Positions 16,754-27,506 of a DNA stretch of 34,489 bases are shown here, piece by piece (positions within the stretch are counted from its first letter, which is position 1; each line of letters starts with the position of its first letter). The translations under genes and the position numbers were made by a program. The notes below the pieces were generated by a model. That model ran no database searches and was not told the DNA's origin. It worked only from the letters and a program-made list of their open reading frames with translations. The DNA comes from Clostridia bacterium UC5.1-1D2 (GTDB lineage Bacteria; Bacillota; Clostridia; Lachnospirales; Lachnospiraceae). Location: positions 1-34,489 of the forward strand of contig BBZN01000047.1 in the NCBI GenBank assembly GCA_001304855.1, given 5' to 3'.

Positions 16754-17860
16754 GTGAAGGATGAGGAATATATGAAGCTTGCCCTGGAACTGGCAGGGCG
16801 GGGGGTGGGGAGAACTTCCCCAAATCCTATGGTGGGAGCAGTTATAGTGAAAGCAGGACGTGTCATCGGACAGGGCTGGCACCGCCGGTATGGGGGACTT
16901 CACGGGGAGCGGGAAGCTCTGGCTGATTGCAGGGAGTCTCCCAGGGGCGCTGTGCTCTATGTGACACTGGAGCCCTGCTGCCATACGGGAAAGCAGCCGC
17001 CGTGTACGGAGGCGATTCTGGAAAGCGGAATCAGCCGCGTGGTCACAGGTTCCAGGGATCCCAATCCTCTGGTGAGCGGCAAAGGGATTAAGTATCTTCG
17101 GGATCATGGAATCCAGGTAGACGAAGGCATTTTAAAAGATGAGTGCGATGGGCTGAATTATGTATTTTTTCATTACATATCCACAGGCCGCCCTTATGTA
17201 GTTATGAAATACGCCATGACCATGGACGGTAAGATCGCCACCCGGACGGGACAGTCACAGTGGATTACAGGTGAAAATGCACGCAGGAGGGTACACGAGG
17301 ACAGGCACAGGTACAGTGCAATTATGGCCGGGGTGGGGACCGTCCTTCAGGATAACCCTTCCCTCACCTGCCGTATGGAACATGGGGTGAACCCGGTGAG
17401 AATTATCTGCGACAGCCGTCTGAGGACTCCTGTGGATGCAGAGGTGGTTCTTACTGCAAGGTCGGTTCCCACCATTCTGGCTACCTGCTGCAGGGAGGAA
17501 GGCCGTTATAAACCTTATGTAAATGCAGGCTGCCGCATTCTGCCGCTGCCCTCCACAGAGGGCGGAGTCGATTTGAAGGAGTTGACCAACCGGCTGGGCC
17601 GTGAGGGGATTGACAGCATTCTTCTGGAGGGAGGCGGGACCCTGAACTGGTCGTCTCTGGAATCCGGCATTGTATCCAGAGTCCAGGCGTATATTGCCCC
17701 CAAGATTTTCGGAGGAGGAGCTGCGAAATCCCCTGTGGGCGGCCTGGGGACATCCTGTCCTGACCATGGCTTCCGGCTGAAAAACAGCAGGGTGACGGCT
17801 CTTGGAGGGGATTTTTTGATAGAAAGCGAGGTAGACAACCATGTTTACGGGAATTGTTGA
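16754..17860 (+). CDS. ribD: Bifunctional pyrimidine deaminase/reductase
   Basis: Second and third steps of riboflavin synthesis. The N-terminal deaminase acts on the product of GTP cyclohydrolase II. The C-terminal reductase (from about residue 145) uses NADPH to reduce the ribosyl chain. The deaminase zinc site is GGLHGEREAL (HxE) and LEPCCHTGKQPPC. The reductase starts at RPYVVMKYAMTMDGKIAT and contains ILLEGGGTLNWS. Start is GTG 16754, seven bases after GGGAGGT. It has 368 residues, normal length and intact frame. The 3' end overlaps ribE by 20 bases. Confidence 0.96.
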   Translation: MKDEEYMKLALELAGRGVGRTSPNPMVGAVIVKAGRVIGQGWHRRYGGLHGEREALADCRESPRGAVLYVTLEPCCHTGKQPPCTEAILESGISRVVTGSRDPNPLVSGKGIKYLRDHGIQVDEGILKDECDGLNYVFFHYISTGRPYVVMKYAMTMDGKIATRTGQSQWITGENARRRVHEDRHRYSAIMAGVGTVLQDNPSLTCRMEHGVNPVRIICDSRLRTPVDAEVVLTARSVPTILATCCREEGRYKPYVNAGCRILPLPSTEGGVDLKELTNRLGREGIDSILLEGGGTLNWSSLESGIVSRVQAYIAPKIFGGGAAKSPVGGLGTSCPDHGFRLKNSRVTALGGDFLIESEVDNHVYGNC

Positions 17861-18493
17861 GGAGATTGGCAAGGTAAAACACATCCGCAGGGGCCTCCAT
17901 TCTTCTGTGCTGACGGTCTGCGGCTCAGTGATTATGTCGGATCTGAAAATAGGCGACAGCGTAGCAGTCAACGGCGTGTGCCTGACGGCCTCGGGACTGG
18001 ACGGCAGCGCCTTTACTGCAGATGTTATGCACGAAACTCTGAACCGATCCGATCTGGGCGCCTTCGGCCCGGGGATTCTGTGAATTTGGAGCGGGCCCTT
18101 CCGGCGGCAGGGCGTTTCGGAGGTCATATAGTGTCGGGACACATCGACGGAACCGGTGAGATTGTGAGAGCAGAGCGGGACGATAATGCAGTGTGGTATA
18201 CGGTCAAAGCGGATTCGGAGCTTATGCGCTCCATCGTAGAGAAAGGTTCCGTAGCCATTGACGGCATCAGCCTCACCGTGGCGTCTGTGCACAGGGACGG
18301 CTTCCGGGTTTCCGTGATACCCCACACGGCTGCGGCCACCATTCTGGGAGGGAAGAAGGCCGGGGATATTGTGAATCTGGAAAATGATATCATCGGAAAA
18401 TATGTGCGCCGTCTCCTGACCTTTGATTGGGAATACAAGGATCCCGCAGACAGCAAAATAACCAGAGAATTTTTAAACCAATATGGATTTTAG
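17841..18493 (+). CDS. ribE: Riboflavin synthase alpha chain (one frameshift as given)
   Basis: Dismutates two molecules of 6,7-dimethyl-8-ribityllumazine to riboflavin and the pyrimidine precursor. It has the characteristic start MFTGIVEEIGKV and two similar barrel halves, each with an (I/V)-G-D/K-x-V-A-(V/I)-(N/D)-G-(V/I)-x-L-T block: DSVAVNGVCLTASG and GSVAIDGISLTVAS. One G missing in the GGGG at 18071-18074 breaks the frame. Adding it restores LGAFGPGDSVNLERALPAAGRFGGH and gives 217 residues, normal for the family. Confidence 0.93.
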
Positions 18494-18506
18494 GAGGAGC
18501 TAAAAG

Positions 18507-19705
18507 ATGTTTCAATACAGTACCATTGAGGAGGCGCTGGAGGAACTGCGCCGGGGACGTATCATACTTGTCACGGATGATCCGGATCGGGAGAACGAGG
18601 GGGATTTCATCTGTGCGGCACAATTTGCCACTACGGAAAATGTTAACTTTATGGCGGTTCACGGCAAGGGCTGATCTGTATGCCCATGTCCGGGGAGTAC
18701 GTCGAAAAGCTGCAGATTCCCCAGATGGTGGCAGGCAACACCGATAATCATGAAACTGCCTTCACGGTTTCCATAGACCATAGGGATACGACCACAGGCA
18801 TTTCGGCAGAAGAACGGTCTGTAACTGCCATGAAATGCGTGGAGGAGGGAGCCGCACCGGAAGATTTCCGCCGTCCGGGCCATATGTTTCCCCTTCTGGC
18901 TAAAACCAACGGCGTTTTGGAGCGGTCAGGGCATACGGAGGCTACGGTGGATCTTATGAGGCTGGCAGGCTTGAAAACCTGCGGCCTGTGCTGTGAGATA
19001 ATGAGGGAGGACGGAAGGATGATGCGCACTCCCCAGCTGAAAGAACTGGCTGAAAAATGGGGGATGGCATTTATCACCATAAAGGATCTGCAGGATTACA
19101 GGAAAAAGAAGGATAAGCTGGTCCGCCGGGAGGCGGCAGCCCGTATGCCAACCAGATACGGCGATTTTACAGTCTTGGGATTTGTGAATATCCTGAACGG
19201 CGAACATCATGTGGCTCTGGTGAAGGGGGAGATTGGGGACGGAAGGGATCTGCTGTGCCGTGTCCACTCCGAGTGCCTGACGGGGGACGCCTTCGGTTCC
19301 CTGCGCTGTGACTGCGGGCAGCAGTTTGCAGCAGCCATGAAGCAGATAGAGAAAGAGGGCAGAGGCGTGCTCCTCTACATGCGGCAGGAGGGCAGGGGAA
19401 TCGGACTTATCAACAAACTCAGGGCCTATGAGCTCCAGGACAGAGGTCTGGATACCCTGGAGGCCAATCTGGCCCTGGGCTTTGCTGGGGATCTGCGGGA
19501 GTATTTTATAGGCGCTCAGATACTGCGGGAGCTGGGAGTGAAAACCATGCGGCTTCTCACCAACAATCCAGATAAGGTATATCAGCTCTCGGATTACGGC
19601 ATTGAGATTGCGGAGCGGGTGCCAATTCAGATGGACGCCACCGACTATGACGGATTCTATCTGAAAACCAAGCAGAAGAAGATGGGGCATATATTAAACT
19701 ATTGA
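18507..19705 (+). CDS. ribBA: Bifunctional DHBP synthase/GTP cyclohydrolase II (one frameshift as given)
   Basis: Makes both riboflavin precursors: 3,4-dihydroxy-2-butanone 4-phosphate from ribulose 5-phosphate (N-terminal RibB) and the pyrimidine from GTP (C-terminal RibA). RibB motifs are [14 protein letters not shown] and the split [14 protein letters not shown]. RibA has the zinc cysteines in [22 protein letters not shown], then [21 protein letters not shown] and TNNPDK. One G missing at 18668-18670 stops the frame 55 codons in. The repaired length is 399 residues. AGGAGG lies upstream of ATG 18507, 13 bases after the ribE stop. Confidence 0.94.
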
Positions 19706-19971
19706 GAAACGCAATCCGGTGGTGTTTTTTGAGAATACCACAGGCTTTTAAGAAAGGCGGCAGTGGCCTAAGCCGAGATTCCGCCGGGAATCTTATAGCA
19801 TCGGGAAACGCCGGCCGATTATATTTTACTTACGGAAACCCCGTCAAGGCTGAAGTTAACGGGCTTTCAGCCGGTTCCCGCGTAAAAGTTTAATCGCCCA
19901 AGCCAAGGAAAGGGGAGCCGGTTTTAGGCATATAAAGTTGACACTACTTATCATAAAAGGAGGATTTGAAA
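19706..19971. other. 266-base structured spacer between ribBA and ribH
   Basis: No believable gene. Several inverted repeats are visible: GTGGTGTT...AATACCAC (19722-19741), AGATTCC...GGAATCT (about 19776-19793) and GGCTGAA / TTCAGCC (19848-19854, 19866-19872). The gap is unusually long for neighbours in a rib operon and may hold a processing site, a small RNA, or an inserted repeat. Confidence 0.45.
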
Positions 19972-20433
19972 ATGAAAATACTTGGAGGAAAGCTGGTTGC
20001 AGAGGACATAAAGGTGGGAATTGTGGCCGCCCGTTTTAATGAATTTATCACTTCCAGACTGCTGGAGGGAGCGGTGGACGGCCTGCTGCGCCACGGCGTG
20101 GAGGACGAGGACATAGCTGTGGCCTGGGTGCCGGGCGCCTTTGAGATTCCCCTTGTGGCTTCCAGGATGGCAAAGAGCGGGAACTATGATGCAGTTATAT
20201 GCCTTGGGGCGGTTATCAGGGGAAGCACCAGCCATTACGACTATGTATGCAGTGAAGTGTCCAAGGGGACGGCCCAGGCGGGATTAAACAGCGGGATCCC
20301 CGTACTTTTCGGCGTTCTGACTACAGAGAATATTGAGCAGGCCATCCAGCGGGCGGGGAGCAAGGCGGGAAATAAGGGATATGAGTGTGCAGTGGGAGCC
20401 ATCGAGATGGTAAATCTTCTGAAGCTGGTATGA
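19972..20433 (+). CDS. ribH: 6,7-dimethyl-8-ribityllumazine synthase
   Basis: Penultimate riboflavin enzyme, joining the RibA/D pyrimidine with the RibB four-carbon unit. ATG 19972 sits eight bases after AGGAGG and is preferred to the TTG two codons upstream. Conserved blocks are [44 protein letters not shown] (catalytic His in the SHYDYV stretch) and [15 protein letters not shown]. It has 153 residues and an intact frame. A short CAGGA...TCCTG hairpin follows. Confidence 0.96.
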   Translation: MKILGGKLVAEDIKVGIVAARFNEFITSRLLEGAVDGLLRHGVEDEDIAVAWVPGAFEIPLVASRMAKSGNYDAVICLGAVIRGSTSHYDYVCSEVSKGTAQAGLNSGIPVLFGVLTTENIEQAIQRAGSKAGNKGYECAVGAIEMVNLLKLV

Positions 20434-20534
20434 TTCCGGTAAACGCAGGAAATGTGTCCTGTTGGATTAATCTGGGCCCCCGTTGGTTACAAATGATAAA
20501 AAATCTCTTTGAGTTACGAATTTAGTTACATGCA

Positions 20535-20563
20535 TTGATTCCTCGAAAATTTGATGTTATACT
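20535..20563 (+). promoter_or_regulatory. Promoter of the adhesin gene
   Basis: TTGATT (20535-20540), a 17-base spacer and TATACT (20558-20563), 75 bases before the adhesin start, in a region richer in A+T than its surroundings. Confidence 0.6.
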
Positions 20564-20637
20564 TAAAAACATCACTGGGATACTGGAATGTCAGCACATA
20601 GTGATAAAAATGGAACGTTTGCAAAAGAGGGATCAGA

Positions 20638-23600
20638 ATGAGAATGAGAAAGAAAAAGCTGTTAGCATGTATCCTGGCAGCAGTTATGGCGCTGCCCGGG
20701 ACAGGAATGACGGCGTGGGCCAAAGAGGAGCCGAAACCGTCTGTGGAGCTGTACAGAAACGGAGAGCTCCTGGAAGATGGGGATATAATCGGTGAAAATG
20801 ACCTCCTCTATTGGAAAACAGCCGTGGATTTGTCGGATGAGAAGGAACTCATCGAACAGCCGGAAAAACTGGTGTATGCCGGTGAGAAACGTATTACGAT
20901 GGAAATGCCCAATGGCTTTGAGAAGGAGGTAAAGGCTGAGGGCTTTGAGGATTTTTCCGTAATCATAGATAATCCCCTGTATGAGAAGAAGGAGACTGAG
21001 GCCGGAACCGGGAATGAGCCTAAGGCCACGCCCTCCGACGGCACGAAAGTGGCGGAACTGTCCATATCCCCCAGGGAGAGGGTGATGGTAAGCAGTTCCT
21101 CAAAGCCCTCCACCCCTTCCGACGCCACCCCCTCCACCCCCAAAAAGGAGGATGGCAAGGAAACGCCCGTTGGAGAATACACGGTTTGGGTTCCCTGCCG
21201 TGTGGATTCGATTCAGCTGGAGGAGGACGGTTCATTAAATATTATGGGCTTGAATTTAATGGTGGTTCAGAATGGATTGGAACTTAACGACGTTAAGTGT
21301 GAGTTATATCTGTCCGTCGATGGTGAGCCTGGAACGGATCCTCTCGGTGATGGCCTGGAAATGCCTGTGGTTAATAAGGACAGCGACCTGTTTTTGTTGA
21401 TTCAAAAAAAGAATATGGAAAGAATTAGTGCCGGAATAGAATATGTTGTAAATCTTCAAAATAGTAAATTAAAAGCGCCGGACAGTGATGGAGAAGAACC
21501 TTTGATGGTGAATATTAACGAAAAGGAGATTCAATACGGAACTCTAAGCTGGGAGGCGGGAGGGACAGAACTGACGCTGGAGTTTATAAACTTTGAAGAA
21601 TCCGTAGAGGGCGGCAAGATAACGCTTAAAGACCTCACAGACATCAGAATATGGTTTGGCTGCAATTTGGACGTAAAGATGGACGAGGTAGACGAGAGAG
21701 GACAGTTTAACATTAGGCTGCCCGGAGGTAAAACTTTCGACATTGCGGTAGAGGAGTGGGTGCCCAAAGCGCCGCAGCTGGAAAAATCCGATGGGGTAAT
21801 TGACAAATCAACAGGTTATGTTAACTGGACTGTAACTTACACACATCCTATAGAGTCTTATGATTATGTGGGAGGTAAGCCTGCCAGGATTGCGGATGTT
21901 ATGCCGGATGGTATGGAATATGTCAGTGGTAGCGGAAATGTTATAGTGGATCACCTGGAGGGGGGGGGGTCTGAACTGGGGTTATCATACGTAACACCGG
22001 CTTCCGGGGCGCAGGGTAAGCCTACGCTGTACTGGACTGTTCCGGATGACCTGGCGAGTGGAGCCAAGGTGACCATTGAATATTCTACCAGGATAACAAA
22101 CGAACAAATGGGAATTATGTGGGCCTCGACCGGCGATGCCCCATTCATATTTAGCAATAAAGCGGAGGTTCAGAGGAGTGATGGCGGTTCTATAACTCCT
22201 CGCGCAGAGGCTGAGAGTAAGGTTGAGATTCCGAAAGTCTGGGAAGAGCGGCTTCCTATGGTTGGAAAGGTTGGGGCCTTCGATCCGAAAGGGACGGGAG
22301 CGCTGGTCATAGAGTGGACTGTAACGGTTCATACGGACAGCCGCAATTTTAAGAATCTGTATATTCAGGATACCATGGGGAAGGGACTTGCATATAAAGA
22401 GGGCAGTATCCAGGTCACAGGGGATGGGGTAGACTTTACGACAGATGAGCTTGCTAATGCTCTACAGGAAGAGAGCACAGGATTGAAAATTCACCTTGTT
22501 AAGGATGCTGCTCCCTCAGTGGCTGCAAAAACCTATATAATTAAATACCGAACAGACGTTAATGTTGATTATTTTGAGCAAACGGGGAACACCCAATGGC
22601 AGGCGGCGGACGTATCCAACAGCGCAACCATACACTATGAGTGGCCTGATGGTGAGGGACCGGGAGAACCGCCCACACCGCCTACAATCCAGGTAGGGCC
22701 TGGAACCATGAATATTGATAATGCTCTCATTAAAAAGGAGGCGGTGGGAAACTACGATAGAATTAACCACAAGATGACGTGGAAGATTACCGTAAATCCT
22801 AATAATGTGGATCTGACAACAGCAAAACTGGTGGAGGATATCGATTCTGTTGGGGGTCTGAGTCACACGTTTGCCCCGCCTGACGTGGCAAGCCCCAGCG
22901 AAGCTGTAAGGAGTGAGGTTGAGGATGCGCTCAAAAAAGGGCTCGATGCTGCGCGCCTGGATAAGGTTAACTGTAAGGTAACAGTAGAAAACGAGAAAAA
23001 GATTGCTATAGAATTAACTGTTGATACTGGGAATGGTGGCACGAAAATAGGCGCTTTTTCGTTTAACCTGACCACCTATGCAGACGACCCCGCCTTCTGG
23101 GCAGGGAACGCCGAGGGGATATTTAAAAATGAAGTTGTAATGAAGAAAGAGGGTACTACGGTAAGCTCTCACGCTATCTTCTCCGACATGAAAGCCAGTG
23201 CAGAGATTAAGGCTAAAAGCAACGTGCTGAGGAAAAGCCACACCGGCTACGATCCGAACACCAAGAAAATCCAATGGCAGCTGGTGGTGAACGAGAACGA
23301 AATGAACCTGGGCGATGTGGTCATAGAGGATCAGCTTCCGTCAGGACTCAGCTGTACGCCGGAGGATATCGCCGCCGCCGAAATCGATAATACTTCATTT
23401 AACGGGGGGGATAACAAGTTTGCAGTTACAGGAGACGGTAAAATTACCATTACATTAAAGACTGTAACGGCTAAGCAAACCATAACCTTTCCTACCACAG
23501 TAGACACAGACGAGACGGCGTTTCGTGAAAAGCCAGGTGACCTTTACGAATTCCGCCAGGCTCCAAAGTTATATCAACAGTCAGTGGTCGAATACCGGGG

Positions 23601-25091
23601 AGGTCAGCGCAGTCATAGGAAACAAGGCGCTGGACAAGACGGCAGTGACCAATGGAACTGCCAAGACCGTATCTTACAGGGTAGAATTGAATCCTACGGG
23701 AATCAATCTCCTGAAAGACCGGCCGCAGGGAAGCAAACTGTATATCACGGACAAACTGTCCGAGGGTCTTTACCTGGATTTGGATACGATCGAGCTGTAC
23801 AAGGCGAACCGCACTTCAGGTAGCAAGAATAACCAATATACAGTTGCTCTGACAAAGGGCAGCCAGATACTTAACCCCAATATCAACTACAATTCTGCGG
23901 AGAATTCCTTCTCCGTGGAGATAGAGGATCCTGCGGCCAGCTATATTATGACATATGACGCCTATATCGGGCGGGCGGGAGTGGAACTGGTCAACAGCGT
24001 TAAGCTGGAGGGAAGCGTGATTTAGGGAGGCTCAGGCAATGACAGCGGCTCCGCCACTGCAAAGGTGAACGCCTTCGGCAGCGCCGGCTTCCGGCTTCCG
24101 GCAGACAAGTTCTTTTCCATACAGTTAAAAAAGGTGGACAGCAGCAGAGTGGTTTTACCCAATGCGGGGCAGACAAAGTTTGGACTCTATAGCTCCCCGG
24201 ATGAAGGGGCTCTGCTGACCTCCGGGTACTGTGACGCCGCAACGGGAATCTGCACCCTGGCAGTTCCAAAGCGCGAGCTGCCTCCAGGTGATACGCTGTA
24301 CTGGAAGGAGCTGGTGGCTCCTGACGGATACGGACTCAATGATGAGTGGAGAACGGTGAGTAAAGACGGAGTGGCGGATGTAATAGAGGTGGTAAACCTT
24401 CCTACAGGAGAGGCAGCTGCCGGAAAGATACAAATCATTAAGATTGATAAGGAGACGGGTCTGCCCCTGGCCGGCGTGAAATTCCAGCTGTTTAAGGATC
24501 AGGACTGCCTGATTCCAGCAGGGAATGTGATGGAAACCCCGGCGGACGGCGTCCTCGTGTTTGAAAATTTATATCCGGAACGGTGTTACTGGCTGAAAGA
24601 GATAGCTGTGCCTGAGGGATATCTGCCCCTGCAGACTCCCTTGGAAGTGACGGCCGAAAGGGAAGTGACGCTCATAAGGATTGAAAATGATAGAGCGCCT
24701 GTGATTCCCTCTCCTCCTGAGGATCCCGGTACGCCCGGCGTTCCGGGCCTTCCCTCCGGTTCCCAGGGCTCCGGCAGCTCCGGCGGAACCGCCGCAGGGG
24801 GCCATAAGGCCCAGGATCACAGCGATTCGGGCCCCGGTGTTTACCAGGAGGCGGCAGCTCCGCCTCTTTCACCCCAGGAGTTTCCTGTGCCTTCAGCTGC
24901 CATTGACCCATTGCCGGACTACGGAGCCTGGAGTTCCCGGAGGGAGCCCGGGACAGCCTGGAGGGCCTTCCTGCCACTGGCGGCAGGAGGGGGTGAGTCC
25001 CTGGACCCTTCTGTTCCTGGCCTCCGGAATCGGACTTGCCGCATGCTTTATTCTTTGGATGAAAGGAAGGCTGGTAAAAGGCAGGAAGTAA
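20638..25091 (+). CDS. Large secreted, membrane-anchored adhesin with SpaA/Cna-B domains (broken frame as given)
   Basis: Surface protein of about 1485 residues when repaired. The signal peptide is MRMRKKKLLACILAAVMALP...AWA-KE. An N-terminal region and a Ser/Thr/Pro linker (about residues 150-175) follow. At least five similar Ig-like adhesin units begin near residues 381, 535, 693, 861 and 995 (each a 'K...G...xxWxVxxN' start, later 'xxDxxPxGLxY'). Two SpaA/Cna-B domains come next (24110-24400, 24430-24690), the second with KIQIIKIDKETGLPL and YWLKEIAVPEGY, the Lys and Glu used for isopeptide bonds. A Gly/Pro/Ser wall-spanning stretch leads to a hydrophobic anchor (WTLLFLASGIGLAACFIL) and a basic tail. 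Breaks are the A-run 23528-23531, an in-frame TAG 24023-24025 and the G-run 24989-24993. No canonical LPXTG is seen; LPLAAGG is nearest. Confidence 0.8.
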
Positions 25092-25107
25092 ATAACTTTA
25101 AAAAATG

Positions 25108-25156
25108 AATCACGCCCGCCTCAGGGGAAGTATGTCCCTGGGCAGGCGTGATTTTT
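25108..25156 (+). terminator. Intrinsic terminator after adhesin gene
   Basis: Long stem pairing AATCACGCC-x-GCC-CAGGG with CCCTG-GGC-x-GGCGTGATT, ending in five T. It separates the adhesin from the following lipoprotein gene. Confidence 0.9.
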
Positions 25157-25317
25157 GTGCAAGGACGCCTGGAAGGGGCGGCCCCAGGGGCCTTCACAAG
25201 GGACGGGGAACAGTGACAGGGAAAATCGTAATAATTATTAAGTCTATAGTAATTGAAAATGGGCAGCTGTCTCAGATATACTTCTTATAAGGATTGCTTT
25301 ATAAAGGAGGAGATTCA

Positions 25318-26659
25318 GTGAGAAAAACAACGTTCAGCCTCGGCGTCCTGGCTGCGGCCCTTTTCACAGTTATATCCCTGCCAGGCTGCGTGCCTGGAAG
25401 GCCTTCACTGCCTGGAACTGCAGGGAGCCGGGAGGAGGCTTCTTTGGAACCGGCCCGGGGAAGGGAAAAAGACAGCCAGGGACAACAGGGGACGGAGTTG
25501 GGACATTATGAAGATGTGACGGCGGAGGATATGCTGAAGGCCAGGAATCCGTATATCGGAGACGCCTCCGCCGACGGCAGGCTTATAAGTTTGGTTAAAA
25601 ACTACTGTGATATACAGGAATCCAGCGTCATGGAACTGCAGACGACAGAACAGCCCTACGGCCTGACGCTGCATTTTCAGGAGGAGCCCGACAACATAGC
25701 GGTGCAGAAGGCTTCCCTTCTGTTAATCAGCCTGATTGACAATTGTCATTCAGTTTCCTGGGACTATCCTTTGGACAGCGCGGGCAATAAGGAATACTTT
25801 TATCTGCCGGTTTTCTTTGCTTCCCGTCTGGCAGGAGACGGCGCGGTTAAGAGTTACGCTGAAGATGAAGGCGCCTTCATCCGGTTTCTGGAAGAGTTGG
25901 AACAGATCACAGAGCCTTATTCCGCCATAATGAGGGCCCCCAGTGTGGAACAGGCAGTGTCGGCCGCTATACTGGACTACAACCGGCGCCTGTATCCTTC
26001 GGACTGCGAAGCCCGGGGAGAGGGCCATGTGATTTTAGATTCTGAGGAAAATGAGGCCGAAGTGACTGTGTATGCCCAGACCATGTACGGCGCTTACCAG
26101 TTCCAGGACGGAAATTTCGTTAAAGACGGAGGAACCGGAGTCATACCTGCAGTTATCCGCCTTTCAAAAGAACCGGACGGAAGATATGTGGCGCTGGATT
26201 ACAGGCAGCCTATGGATGGAAGCGCTACGTGGAATCCATCGAGGAAATGTTTCCTCAAAAGCTTTGGGATCTGTGTATTTCTCCTTCCTCCCGGATCCAG
26301 GAATCTTTGGAACAACAGGAGCAGGAGTATGCCAAAAAATATCTGGTATCCATAGGCAGGGAAGCTGCGGTGGGACAGTTTGGCGATTTCCCTCATACGA
26401 TTCCCAGTCAGGCCGGCATTTCGGCAGATGTCTCAAATAAGATTGAGCATGAGAGAAAATTTCCGAAAGCGGCCCTGAGGCATATGCGCCCTTCTGGTTC
26501 GGAACCATTGAGCGGCTGGAGGACGGAGTCAGATACATCTATGAACATTCATATGACCGGGAGCGGCAGGAGATAATTTTTTCAAAGATCCATTATGAGA
26601 CGAAGGAAGTTGAACAGCAGGAGATATTTGATTCAATCACAGGGGAGAAGAAGGAATAG
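25318..26659 (+). CDS. Lipoprotein with DUF4825-like region (two frameshifts as given)
   Basis: Start GTG 25318, seven bases after AAAGGAGG. A signal peptide with lipobox SLPGC anchors it outside the membrane. After a low-complexity linker, ARNPYIGDASADGRLISLV and EQPYGLTLHFQ resemble DUF4825, a domain I recall at the end of BlaR1/M56-type sensor peptidases. The later block (QTMYGAYQFQDGNFV, GTGVIPAVIRL, EEMFPQKLW) is typical of the same proteins. The C-terminus lies in a third frame and runs to TAG 26657-26659 (AYAPFWFGTIERLEDGVRYIYEH). Adding one base near 26223 and one T at 26460-26462 restores 447 residues. There is no peptidase domain. A role in cell-envelope sensing is a guess. Confidence 0.7.
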
Positions 26660-26790
26660 GGGGAGCGGAGCGTGACCTTGAGGGCGCGCTCCCTTTTGCC
26701 GGTATTTGCCGGAATGCAGCTCACAGGCTTCCTTTTTGGCGGATTTTAGTGTATGATGAAAGACATAACAGAACAGGAGGAGGGGGAGCA

Positions 26791-27479
26791 ATGGGCCCAG
26801 GGCTTTATTGGACGGAATCAGGCGAAGGGATGCCCTTGATTCTGCTTCATGGAAATGGTGAGGACAGCGGTTACTTTGTACATCAGACAGAATATTTTTC
26901 TAAACAATACAGAGTAATTGCAATCGACACCCGCGGGCATGGACGGTCGCCACGGGGCGAAACGCCCTTTACCATCGGCCAGTTTGCAGCGGATCTATAT
27001 GATTTTATGGAAGAAAAGGGGATAGCGAAAGCTCACATACTGGGCTTTTCCGATGGAGGCAATATCGCGCTGGCCTTTGCGCTGGCCCATCCAAAGCGGG
27101 TTGAGCGGCTGATTCTCAATGGGGCGAATTTAAGTCCCGGCGGCGTTAAAGCATCCGTACAGTTTCCGATCCTGTGGGGCTACATCACAGCCTCCCTCTT
27201 GTCAAACTGCACCTCCTCCGGAAAAAAGAAGGCGGAAATGCTGGGCCTGATGGTAAAGGAACCCCATGTGAAGCCCGGGACTTTATCAGGGCTTCACATA
27301 AAGACGCTGGTGATTGCAGGGACAAGGGATATGATAAAAGAGTCCCACACAAGATTGATAGCGGCGAGCTGCCGGAAGGAGAACTGGTATTTATAGAGGG
27401 TAACCACTTCATAGCCAGAAAAAACCCGGCGGCTTTTAATGCGGCGGTAGAGAAGTTTTTGGCATGTGAGGAGAGTTAG
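26791..27479 (+). CDS. Alpha/beta hydrolase (one frameshift as given)
   Basis: Cytoplasmic alpha/beta-fold hydrolase, 229 residues when repaired. ATG 26791 follows an AGGAGG at 26775-26780. The oxyanion region is LILLHGNGEDSGYF, the nucleophile elbow is GFSDGGN (Ser), the acid is in VIAGTRDMI and the base in IEGNHFIARKNP. A base missing near 27360, within or next to LIA-SGELPEGELVF, moves the last third into another frame. The substrate cannot be told from the sequence. It resembles small esterase/BioH-like proteins common in Firmicutes. Confidence 0.85.
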
Positions 27480-27506
27480 AAAGTCGGGATGGCAGGGAGG
27501 AATTTT

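Noticed and set aside
17255..18325. 356-codon open frame on the minus strand
   Set aside because: It lies antisense to ribD and ribE, which have unmistakable motifs; the minus translation is Arg/Pro/His/Ser-rich and matches nothing.
18926..19690. 254-codon open frame on the minus strand
   Set aside because: Antisense shadow of ribBA, produced by high G+C third positions.
19702..19893. 63-codon open frame after ribBA
   Set aside because: No ribosome binding site, and the region is built of hairpins; better treated as structured non-coding spacer.
16382..20433. Real loss of riboflavin synthesis because ribE and ribBA are interrupted
   Set aside because: Both breaks need only one G in a G run, all catalytic residues remain, and the promoter and riboswitch are perfect; base-call error is far more likely.
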